Below are positions 24,493 through 31,622 of a stretch of 64,000 nucleotides of DNA, in pieces. Both the position numbers and the translations under genes were made by a program. The stretch's first letter is position 1. Each line of letters starts with the position of its first letter. The notes under the pieces were generated by a model. That model saw only the letters and a program-made list of their open reading frames with translations, made no database searches and was not told where the DNA came from. The DNA is from a virus: positions 186,001-250,000 of IMG/VR virus record IMGVR_UViG_3300046167_000825. One strand, written 5' to 3'.

Positions 24493-25320
24493 CTACTTGA
24501 TCAAGCCTTTCCCAACAAGTTGAAAGAAGATACCGAATCGTAGTTTCTTGCTCAAACGGATTTTGTTGTCGTTGGAATCCATTACGGGGTGCTTGACCAT
24601 TCTCATTCGCCCAAAGGCTTTCAAAGAATCTTTATTGGCTTTGAGTCGTGCTGCTTGTGCTTCTTTGAGAGCCGACAACAGAACTGCCTCTTGCTCTTGT
24701 CGGGATAAGCCCATTTCAGCGAACTGTCCTCGCATGATATTGACACCGTAATCTGACATCTCGGTGAGAAGTCTTTTCTTTTCAGAACCAGAAGCGAACT
24801 CCAACTGGTCAAATAGAGAAGGAGATGCCTTCTTTTCGGAAGCAGATTTCATCCCACCGAGATGGTCGAACTTGCCTTTATTGATACGACTGTCGAGCCA
24901 ACTCTGGAAGCCCCTCCAAGAGGGATGAGTGCCAAAAGACTCAACGACCTCCCGTCTGTCGATATCTATCAAATACATGTCATAAGTATCTCGCCAAGAT
25001 TCTTCCCACTGCTCATTTCGGAGAGCAAGGAAACCATACCCGTCAGCGACCTCTTTGAGGAATATCGACTGGGTTCTATCACCCTTGTCACCCATAATGA
25101 TGACTTTGGCTGGAACTCGGTCACCCTTTTTCATTTGAGGGAAAGAGGGCTTACTAGAAGCAGTTCTACGGCTATTTTGCCATTCGTTATTGATTGCTTT
25201 CAGAACCTTGTGCCGTTTGATAAGATCGACAGAATCCTCCAAACCTTCTCGGTTGAGGACTTTCATTAGTTGACTCATCAGTTCGATAGGGTTCTCTTTG
25301 TTAAATGCTTCTTTTTTCAT
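24493..25320 (-). CDS. Hypothetical protein
   Basis: 275 residues, starting at 25320 with AAGGAGA. The central part has alternating strands (VPAKVIIMGDKGDRTQSIFLKEV, YDMYLIDIDRREVVESFG); the C-terminus is basic and Ala-rich. Last gene of the minus block that begins with the HU-like gene. No family recognised. Confidence 0.68.
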   Translation of the reverse strand: MKKEAFNKENPIELMSQLMKVLNREGLEDSVDLIKRHKVLKAINNEWQNSRRTASSKPSFPQMKKGDRVPAKVIIMGDKGDRTQSIFLKEVADGYGFLALRNEQWEESWRDTYDMYLIDIDRREVVESFGTHPSWRGFQSWLDSRINKGKFDHLGGMKSASEKKASPSLFDQLEFASGSEKKRLLTEMSDYGVNIMRGQFAEMGLSRQEQEAVLLSALKEAQAARLKANKDSLKAFGRMRMVKHPVMDSNDNKIRLSKKLRFGIFFQLVGKGLIK

Positions 25321-25362
25321 AGGGGTCTCCTTCAAAGTCACTATCTCTTGAGTATAGAGAGA

Positions 25363-25686
25363 TTATTTCTTCATGATATCTTTGGTGTCTGAACCCTCTG
25401 GGAGTTTTTCAACAGCCAAATCAATCAGAGAGGTATTAGCGAGAACAGACTTCAGTTCGTGGAAAGACCTTTTCCAATCTTGTTCGAGGAGTACCTCTGT
25501 TTTCCCTTCGTGACCATGAATGGTACGAACATCCCCAATGCTATCATAAACACCCGTAGAAGGAGTGTCACTCAACCAAGTGAGGGCTACCTTCCCGTTA
25601 TCGAATATGACTCCTTGTGCTATTCTCCCAGTGCCACTGACCCCACTGTCATCTTCGACACGGTGTAAATAAAATAACTTTGCCAT
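25363..25686 (-). CDS. Conserved small phage/bacterial domain protein
   Basis: 107 residues from the ATG at 25686, which follows AAGGAGA; the longer frame to 25767 overlaps the preceding gene. The core pattern SGVSGTGRIAQGVIFDNGKVALTWL, broken here as SGVSGTGRIAQG, VIFDNGKVALTWL, then STGVYDSIGDVRTIHGHEGKT, matches a small domain I recall as common in actinobacterial and phage proteins of unknown function. Confidence 0.72.
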   Translation of the reverse strand: MAKLFYLHRVEDDSGVSGTGRIAQGVIFDNGKVALTWLSDTPSTGVYDSIGDVRTIHGHEGKTEVLLEQDWKRSFHELKSVLANTSLIDLAVEKLPEGSDTKDIMKK

Positions 25687-25697
25687 AAAAAATCTCC

Positions 25698-26060
25698 TTA
25701 GCCATTCAACCAGTCTTGGAAAGCGGCTTCCCATTCGGGTTTCATTTGAAAATGATGATATCCACATTGAGGTTCGTATTGAACAATTAGTTGTCGTACT
25801 CTTTGGAAATCGGGGGGATTGGTTGTTGTCCTTTCAAGAAGCCCATAAGGTCTCCCCGTCAGAAAAGCATAAGCAAGATGATGATATCTTGCATTTTCGC
25901 TAACAAACATATGTTCCTTCTGGAAGAAGGCTTTGTTGCTTGCTATCTTTTTTGCTTTTCTATTCAAGCGAGCCGAATAAGAAAGAACCTTGACACTCAA
26001 CCTCAACCTTTCAAGAGCAAATCGACTAACAGAATCCTTGCTCAACTTATTGACCGTCAT
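25698..26060 (-). CDS. Hypothetical protein
   Basis: 120 residues from the ATG at 26060, preceded by AGAGGA. Basic N-terminal half, and a C-terminal half with HHLAYAFLTGRPY and a Trp-rich end. Overlaps the end of the HU-like gene by 14 bases, so it is co-transcribed with it. Confidence 0.7.
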   Translation of the reverse strand: MTVNKLSKDSVSRFALERLRLSVKVLSYSARLNRKAKKIASNKAFFQKEHMFVSENARYHHLAYAFLTGRPYGLLERTTTNPPDFQRVRQLIVQYEPQCGYHHFQMKPEWEAAFQDWLNG

Positions 26061-26328
26061 TGAGATCCTCTTTGAAAGCCCTAGAACATCTAAAAGAAGC
26101 AATCTTTCTATTTGGGATCTCTAAGGGTTCTCTTGTTCTAGGGTCAACCCCTTTGAATCCTTTTCTTTCAGAGGGTGTGAATGAACCAAATCCCGACAAG
26201 GTCACTCTATCCCCATCCTTAATAGATTCTTTGATAGCCCCAATGAACCCATCAATCAGAATAAGGACTTCCTTCTTTGATTTTCCGTGTTCTTTCGCCA
26301 ACCTTCTAATTATTTCTGTTTTGTTCAT
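26047..26328 (-). CDS. HU/IHF-family DNA-bending protein
   Basis: 93 residues, the standard HU length, starting at 26328 with AGGAG. The helical dimerisation half (MNKTEIIRRLAKEHG, EVLILIDGFIGAIKE) is followed by the beta arm: VTLSGFGSF, then RTREPLEIPNRKIASFR, where RxP-like DNA-intercalating Pro residues lie. Bends or compacts DNA. It is the first gene of the minus block beside the non-coding strand-switch region, which is consistent with a role at an origin. Confidence 0.9.
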   Translation of the reverse strand: MNKTEIIRRLAKEHGKSKKEVLILIDGFIGAIKESIKDGDRVTLSGFGSFTPSERKGFKGVDPRTREPLEIPNRKIASFRCSRAFKEDLNDGQ

Positions 26329-27105
26329 ATATACTCCTATTCTCACAAGAGTCATCTCATTGAAAGATTAACGAACCTTTCAGATATAATCTTTGATTTT
26401 AGGTAATAGAATCCCCATACCCATTTAAGGGTTGGTGTTATTTTCGGTTATTCCTTCCCAAAGGAATTGAGTCATGGGCAAGTAGTTTTTTATTTCCGTA
26501 GAAGTCTTTGTGTTTGTCTATGTAGAACTTGTATTCTTATTCGTATTCTCATTGTTATTTGGTTTCTTATTTTTCTTGGGTTTCTTGGGCTTGGTTGTAA
26601 TTTGATACAAACCAATTCTATATACTAATTCTAATTCTAATTACTATATACAATTAAGAACTTATAGAAGATCCCTCTATTATCTTCTTTCCGTTCTCTT
26701 TCTGACTGGTGAGGCTTCTATTCTTTCTTTTCATCTCTCAAAGAAATAGAACTCGGATTTCTTGGTCATCAGAAAGGTCACTCTTGAGATTGGGACGGAT
26801 TTGTTTTCCATACCGAACCCTTATCAAGAAGTGGCTTCCCTTTCGGGAAGGTATCGTGGTTATTTTTAATGTTGGAAAAGAACATATCTAAATCGGGTGG
26901 AACTTTTAACCACCTCACCCTATTAAGGGATTATAGTTCTATCAGAAACAAAAGAGACACCATAGAGATATGGGATCAATCAATCTATCTGGGAAGAAAC
27001 TATCAGAAGACTCAGACGGTTTTGAGAATACTCTATTTTGTTAGGGATTGCAAAACTTTTCTATCTCGGTATCTTTGATAGGAAGAAAAACAACGGAGGA
27101 AAGGG
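26329..27105. other. Non-coding strand-switch region, candidate origin
   Basis: About 780 bases between divergent gene blocks. It contains no convincing gene. I see a T-rich tract (26440-26600), three tandem CTAATT units at 26625-26642 flanked by TATATAC-like words, an ATTCCTT/AAGGAAT hairpin near 26450, and three closely spaced hairpins at 26835-26850 (CTTCCC/GGGAAG), 26896-26914 (GGTGG/CCACC) and 26918-26929 (CCC/GGG). These suit an AT-rich unwinding region plus a structured RNA. A weak open frame at 26869-27078 is not convincing. Confidence 0.4.
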
Positions 27106-27426
27106 ATGCAGAACCAATTATTTTTTTCAAGAGAGAACGCACATCTGTTAGCAGAAGAAGTCTTTAAGATTATATCTGGGAAATCGAACCCAGTGTTCCC
27201 TCATTCATCGAAGGGGATGCCCTCCCTTTATGTTTTGATGGGAAATACCAAAATAGACACCGATCAATATCATCGGTGTGTCCTACCCGTAATAGAGAAG
27301 GAGGATTTGCAAATCCTCCGAACCCCTAGATCAAGGGAGTTCCTAAAGGATCGAACACGAACTCAGATATTCATTGATCGGATAGGAGGCTATCTGACAG
27401 ATTCTTTTATTGCAGAAGGCTTCTAG
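27106..27426 (+). CDS. Hypothetical protein
   Basis: 106 residues with a good ACGGAGGA site before the ATG. Mixed composition and no recognised motif. First gene of the long plus block. Codon choice (more AGA, ATA) differs a little from its neighbours, and it borders the non-coding region, so it is less secure than most. Confidence 0.5.
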   Translation: MQNQLFFSRENAHLLAEEVFKIISGKSNPVFPHSSKGMPSLYVLMGNTKIDTDQYHRCVLPVIEKEDLQILRTPRSREFLKDRTRTQIFIDRIGGYLTDSFIAEGF

Positions 27427-27454
27427 GGTTGATTGGGCTGTGGGTTTCCGTATA
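27426..27454 (+). promoter_or_regulatory. N17-class promoter
   Basis: GGGTTG, 17 bases, CGTATA; the upstream box overlaps the stop of the preceding gene. Drives the zinc-ribbon, delta-prime and delta genes. Confidence 0.7.
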
Positions 27455-27484
27455 TGTGCTACATAATCAAAAAAGGAGATACAA

Positions 27485-27646
27485 ATGAGTAAGAAAGGCG
27501 ATACGGCTTGGGTCTCATGTCGGGCAAGAGAAAAATGTGAGGGTAATCAATCAGTAATTGTTTCTCACAAGAAACGAGAAGGTGGTGGGCATAAGACCGT
27601 TTATCGTTGTAAATCATGCAATCATCTTTTTGTTTTGTGGGTGTGA
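27485..27646 (+). CDS. Small zinc-ribbon protein
   Basis: 53 residues with CRAREKC near the N-terminus and CKSC near the C-terminus, a four-Cys zinc ribbon. AAAGGAGA precedes the ATG. It is the first gene after the N17 promoter and its stop is one base before the ATG of the delta-prime-like gene. It might bind DNA or the clamp loader; function unknown. Confidence 0.72.
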   Translation: MSKKGDTAWVSCRAREKCEGNQSVIVSHKKREGGGHKTVYRCKSCNHLFVLWV

Positions 27647-27647
27647 T

Positions 27648-28235
27648 ATGACAGCGATGTTGGTACATGGGGAAGGGGCATTGGAATATGCCCTTAAAGA
27701 AGCCCTCAAGTTTTCCACCCATTACGAGTTTGGTGGTGATGCCCTCACAACAGAGGAAGCCAAGAGTGCCATAGAGAAGATGTCTTTCCCTTTGGTGGGA
27801 GTGGATTCCTTTGCTGTGGTTGTTGGTGCAGTGGATAGTGCTAGGGGTCGAGCCACAGATGCTCTCTTGAAAGGTATTGAGGAGCATGAACCCTTTGTGA
27901 CTCCCATCCTTTGGGCGACCTCTCTGAATGAAGTACCGAAAACCATTCGTTCCCGTTGTAGGGTTGTTTGGTCGTATGCTTCCTCACCAGAACCCAAAGA
28001 GGAGTATCTACGCCTTGCTAGAAATTGTGTGGGGGGTAATCACGCCAATGTAATTATTCAACTTAACGAACTGAAAGCAAAGCCCCTTGAGGTTTTATTT
28101 GAACTGGGGAATGCCTTGTCCCAGTTGGACTTCACGAAAGAGAGGGTGGTCACCCTTTGGGTCGAAATCCGTTTGGCTCTCCGACAAGTCCACCCAATAT
28201 CCAAGAATGAACTGTTGGGGGTGCTATGCTTCTAG
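27648..28235 (+). CDS. DNA polymerase III delta-prime-like clamp-loader subunit
   Basis: 195 residues. The segment RATDALLKGIEEHEP, then TPILWATSLNEVPKTIRSRC, is the sensor-1 and SRC arginine-finger region of clamp loaders. The Walker A site is absent, as in delta-prime, and the protein is shorter than bacterial HolB (about 330), lacking part of the C-terminal collar. The next gene, overlapping by ten bases, is a delta-like subunit, which supports the call. Starts at ATG 27648; the open frame extends back through the zinc-ribbon gene. Confidence 0.75.
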   Translation: MTAMLVHGEGALEYALKEALKFSTHYEFGGDALTTEEAKSAIEKMSFPLVGVDSFAVVVGAVDSARGRATDALLKGIEEHEPFVTPILWATSLNEVPKTIRSRCRVVWSYASSPEPKEEYLRLARNCVGGNHANVIIQLNELKAKPLEVLFELGNALSQLDFTKERVVTLWVEIRLALRQVHPISKNELLGVLCF

Positions 28236-29149
28236 TTCATGGCTCAGACGATTTCCTATGTCGTAAACAAATTAAGACCGTTATTTCAAAATGGTTGTCC
28301 GAGGAATACAGTGTTTATACCGTAGTGGGAACACCCGAAAGCATAGAACCCCATATATCACCTCTGTTGGGTTTCTTTGGTGGGAGTGGTGGTAAGCCAG
28401 CCTTTTACATTGAGGATGCCTTGTCGTGCGATATCGCTTATCTCAGTGACCTTCCTTACCCCATTCTGTTGTACATTGATGGGTCACTCCCCCGAAGCAA
28501 GAAACACCCCATCCACAAGATAGCCAAGAGGAACATTAAAAAGTTCAATAAGGTTTCGGTTTTTCAAGCAGAGGAGAAAGCGATAGAGTTTGCCATCTCT
28601 TCGTGTGACGAGTTGGGTTTACATCTCAGTGTTGGTTTGGCGAAGAACTTCGTTAAGATTGTCGGTGTAGATTATGGTGTCATCACCCACGAGTTGTTTA
28701 AGGTTCAGATGTTGCTTGGGTCTGAGAAGGAAATCAAACCCACCCACTTCCGTGCCATTGCTCAAGTGACCGAAATGTCTGCACAAGATATCATCACTTC
28801 TGTTCAAGATAGAAACATCAGAGGTCTTTTGAAATCTTTAGTGACGGTCAAATCCACACACAACAACGATCCGACTCTTATGGTTTGTGGTTGGCTCGGA
28901 TCAGAGGCGAGAAAATGGTTATTGTGTTCGTCTCTGTCGAAACAAGGTCGCCCAATAGATCAAAAGACAACGGGCATCCATCCGTATGTTCTGAAAAAAA
29001 AGTTGATCCCAAATATAAAAAAATGGGATGTTTCACGATGTTTGAGATTGGTACATTTGATCTCACAAACTGAACGGTATGTTAAGACTGGTGGGAAGAA
29101 CGCTTGGACAAGATTTGAGAGTGACCTTGTGATCTTGATTCAAATGTGA
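28226..29149 (+). CDS. DNA polymerase III delta-like clamp-loader subunit
   Basis: 307 residues with the HolA pattern: N-terminal MLLVHGSDDFLCRK, a central three-layer domain without Walker A, a helix pair GLAKNFVKIVGVDYGVITHEL followed by KIT-like MSAQDIITSV, and a helical collar. Delta opens the sliding clamp. Start overlaps the delta-prime-like gene. Its partners DnaX (48.9 kb) and clamp (44.4 kb) are encoded in the same block. Confidence 0.75.
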   Translation: MLLVHGSDDFLCRKQIKTVISKWLSEEYSVYTVVGTPESIEPHISPLLGFFGGSGGKPAFYIEDALSCDIAYLSDLPYPILLYIDGSLPRSKKHPIHKIAKRNIKKFNKVSVFQAEEKAIEFAISSCDELGLHLSVGLAKNFVKIVGVDYGVITHELFKVQMLLGSEKEIKPTHFRAIAQVTEMSAQDIITSVQDRNIRGLLKSLVTVKSTHNNDPTLMVCGWLGSEARKWLLCSSLSKQGRPIDQKTTGIHPYVLKKKLIPNIKKWDVSRCLRLVHLISQTERYVKTGGKNAWTRFESDLVILIQM

Positions 29150-29162
29150 ATCCCTTTGGAAG

Positions 29163-29191
29163 TTCAATAGATTTTTGATAAAGACTGTAAT
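29163..29191 (+). promoter_or_regulatory. Possible host-type promoter before nrdJ
   Basis: TTCAAT, 17 bases, TGTAAT, about 55 bases before the nrdJ ATG. Followed by a small CCTC/GAGG hairpin in the leader (about 29197-29215). No cobalamin riboswitch of normal size can fit in this 96-base gap. Confidence 0.3.
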
Positions 29192-29245
29192 AGTACCTCC
29201 TACCTTGAGAGGGTCTTTACACACTAATAAGAATAAGGAAAACGT

Positions 29246-31201
29246 ATGAGTACAATAGCAAAAACGGTTGAAGAACCTAAACTTATGCAAACATTCCCGA
29301 ATATGCTTTCGGAGTTTGTTTATAAAAGAACCTATGCCAAATGGAATGGCGAAAGACGAGAGAACTGGACTGAAACAGTCGACCGTTACATAGAGTTCTT
29401 GAAAGAGGAATGTCCTCAAACTCCTAATGAGATTTTCTCTCAGATTCGAGAGCAGATGATTGGCATGCAGATTATGGGATCAATGAGAGCCTTGTGGTCG
29501 GCTGGATATCCAGCAAGACGGGATAACACATGTATCTACAACTGTTCCTTCATCCCTCTTGATAATCTCAGAGCCTTCTCTGAAGGTTTATATATCCTTA
29601 TGCAAGGGACGGGCGTGGGTTTCTCTGTTGAATCCCAGTTCGTGAATAACTTGCCAAATGTAGCAAGTTTTGGGGATGTTATCATCAATCATGAAATTGT
29701 CGACTCGGCTGAGGGTTGGGCAGATGCTTTATATCTGGCTTTGGTTGAAGGCTACAAAGGACACAAGGTTCAGTTCGATTATTCTCTAGTTCGTGCTGCT
29801 GGTGCAGTTCTGAAAACTAAGGGTGGTCGTGCAAGTGGGCCAGAACCTCTCAAGAATCTTCTTGATTACGTTCAAGAATTGATGCTTGGGGCACAAGGTC
29901 GCAAACTGAAATCTCTTGAGTGCCATGACATCATGTGTAAAGTGGGTGAGATTGTCGTGAGTGGTGGTGTTCGTAGATCAGCCCTCATCTCTTTTTCTGA
30001 TCCAGAAGATGAAGAAATGCGGCACGCAAAGAACTGGAAGCGAGGCGAGTTCCCACAGCATCGCTATATGGCTAACAACTCGGCATACTATCAAGAGAAA
30101 CCCTCCCCAGAAGTTTTTTGGGCAGATTGGGATGCTTTGGTTGAGAGTATGAGTGGGGAGCGTGGTTTTTCGATTGGTAACTGGCACGAACGAGCAGACA
30201 GACCAACTAAAGATGTCCGTTCAAACCCTTGTCACGAGATTGGTCTGAGATTCTTGAGAGCGACTGACCCCATTACTGGTGAAAATGGTGGTGGTCAATT
30301 CTGTAATCTCAGTGCAGCCGTCATGCGTTCTGAGGATACCATAGAAACCTTTGCTGAAAAGGTACGCTTGGCGACTTGGATTGGTGCTATGCAAGCCACA
30401 TTCACACACTTCCCTTATCTCAGAAAGGGTTGGGTTCAGACTTGTGATGAAGACCGTCTGTTGGGTGTCGATATCACGGGTCAGTGTGATAATCCCGAAT
30501 TGTCTCAAAATGACGATGCAATGAATTACTTCAATCAAGTGGCTGTCGAAACAGCAAGGCTTGCTTCTCAGACTTTGGGTATCAATATGCCAGCGGCTGT
30601 CACTTGTGGGAAGCCTAGTGGTAATACCTCTCAGTTCGTTGATTGTGCTAGTGGTTTTCACCCTCGATACAGTAAGTTCTATTTCCGTCATGTCAGAATT
30701 GCCTCCCATGACCCTCTCTGTAAAATGGTTCGTGATTCGGGTTTGCCTATGTTCAAGGAAACGGGTGAAGAAGACAAAGCAGATGCAGATGTCACAACTT
30801 GGGTTGCACGATTCCCCGTGAAGTCCCCAGAGGGTGCAATGCTCCGTGAGGATGAAACGGCACTTGAACAGTGTGAACGATATCTTCAAGTTATGAACAC
30901 TTGGTGTTCCGAGAAGGGTCATAACCAATCTTGCACGATTTATCCCAAAGATCATGAGTGGCAAGAAGTGGGTGAGTGGGTCTATGAGAACTTCAATAAG
31001 ATCACGGGCGTTTCTTTTTTACCGTACGATGGTGGGAAATACCGTCTTGCCCCTTACGAAGAAATTGATGAAGCAACATACTTGGAAGCCGAGTCAAAAA
31101 TGCCTCAGATTGATTTCGGTATGCTTTCTGTGTATGAAAAAGAAGATCGAGGGGAAGGTGCGAGAGAACTGGCTTGTGTTGGTGGTTCTTGCGAACTCTA
31201 A
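29246..31201 (+). CDS. nrdJ: Adenosylcobalamin-dependent ribonucleotide reductase (class II)
   Basis: 651 residues. Reduces ribonucleotides to deoxyribonucleotides using vitamin B12. Signs: N-terminal FVYKRTYAKW, the substrate loop NTCIYNCSFIPL with the first redox Cys, SGGVRRSALI, NPCHEIGLRF, a finger-loop region with CNLSAAV, and a C-terminal CVGGSCEL pair (644-649) that receives electrons from thioredoxin. No NrdB or activase is needed and none is nearby. Class II enzymes work with or without oxygen. AAGGAAA precedes the ATG. A terminator follows. Confidence 0.93.
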   Translation: MSTIAKTVEEPKLMQTFPNMLSEFVYKRTYAKWNGERRENWTETVDRYIEFLKEECPQTPNEIFSQIREQMIGMQIMGSMRALWSAGYPARRDNTCIYNCSFIPLDNLRAFSEGLYILMQGTGVGFSVESQFVNNLPNVASFGDVIINHEIVDSAEGWADALYLALVEGYKGHKVQFDYSLVRAAGAVLKTKGGRASGPEPLKNLLDYVQELMLGAQGRKLKSLECHDIMCKVGEIVVSGGVRRSALISFSDPEDEEMRHAKNWKRGEFPQHRYMANNSAYYQEKPSPEVFWADWDALVESMSGERGFSIGNWHERADRPTKDVRSNPCHEIGLRFLRATDPITGENGGGQFCNLSAAVMRSEDTIETFAEKVRLATWIGAMQATFTHFPYLRKGWVQTCDEDRLLGVDITGQCDNPELSQNDDAMNYFNQVAVETARLASQTLGINMPAAVTCGKPSGNTSQFVDCASGFHPRYSKFYFRHVRIASHDPLCKMVRDSGLPMFKETGEEDKADADVTTWVARFPVKSPEGAMLREDETALEQCERYLQVMNTWCSEKGHNQSCTIYPKDHEWQEVGEWVYENFNKITGVSFLPYDGGKYRLAPYEEIDEATYLEAESKMPQIDFGMLSVYEKEDRGEGARELACVGGSCEL

Positions 31202-31225
31202 AATCTTTCGCTAGTTCGATTATAG

Positions 31226-31254
31226 TCCCTCGTAATATTACGGGGGATTTTTTT
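31226..31254 (+). terminator. Rho-independent terminator ending at next start codon
   Basis: CCCTCGTA pairs with TACGGGGG around an ATAT loop, followed by A and seven T residues. The very next base begins the ATG of the downstream gene, so its G-rich ribosome site is buried in the stem. Confidence 0.85.
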
Positions 31255-31566
31255 ATGCAATACATCGACTGGGAACTGATGCAGTTCATTGAACGACCCG
31301 ATATCTCTAAGATTCTTGACCATTGGGTTTCTATCTGGGAGTCAACTCTCGATTCTAAGTTTATGTTGGGGGCATATGGCTCGAAAATAAAGCATCAGAT
31401 AAGGATATTGGGTTCACAGATTGTGGTCTTGACGACAAGTTCGACCGTGAAAGACCCTATTGAGATGCGACTCTGTTTGATAGAACGCAATTTTGACAAC
31501 CCTCAGTTCAAACCTATTCCACCAGAAGATTGGTATCATCCTAGAGAGGATGATGAATTAAACTAG
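31255..31566 (+). CDS. Hypothetical protein
   Basis: 103 residues starting directly after the T run of the nrdJ terminator. Its only Shine-Dalgarno (GGGGGA) is the 3' arm of that hairpin. Alpha/beta composition with a C-terminal acidic tail. No family recognised. Ends before the N17 promoter of the RecD2 gene. Confidence 0.68.
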   Translation: MQYIDWELMQFIERPDISKILDHWVSIWESTLDSKFMLGAYGSKIKHQIRILGSQIVVLTTSSTVKDPIEMRLCLIERNFDNPQFKPIPPEDWYHPREDDELN

Positions 31567-31573
31567 CCTTTTA

Positions 31574-31602
31574 GGATCGGTTCAGACCTCTTATTTCGTA
31601 TA
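31574..31602 (+). promoter_or_regulatory. N17-class promoter
   Basis: GGATCG, 17 bases, CGTATA, ending 20 bases before the helicase ATG at 31623. Confidence 0.75.
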
Positions 31603-31622
31603 GAAATGACAAGGAGGTCTGT

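Noticed and set aside
26625-26642. Three CTAATT units as a possible CRISPR or large repeat
   Set aside because: Six-base units without spacers; no repeat-spacer structure anywhere in the window.
26869-27078. 69-residue plus-strand frame in the strand-switch region
   Set aside because: No ribosome site, overlaps the hairpin cluster, and its composition reflects local AT bias.
27175-27195. tRNA T-arm-like sequence on the minus strand (GGTTCGATT with a five-base stem)
   Set aside because: Loop is eight bases, no acceptor stem, D-arm or anticodon arm can be drawn, and it lies in an open frame.
29150-29245. Cobalamin riboswitch before nrdJ
   Set aside because: The gap is 96 bases, too short for a cobalamin aptamer, and no B12-box-like conserved core is visible.
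30221-30964. 247-residue minus-strand open frame inside nrdJ
   Set aside because: Fully antisense to a clearly recognised RNR; no ribosome site and composition typical of a shadow frame.
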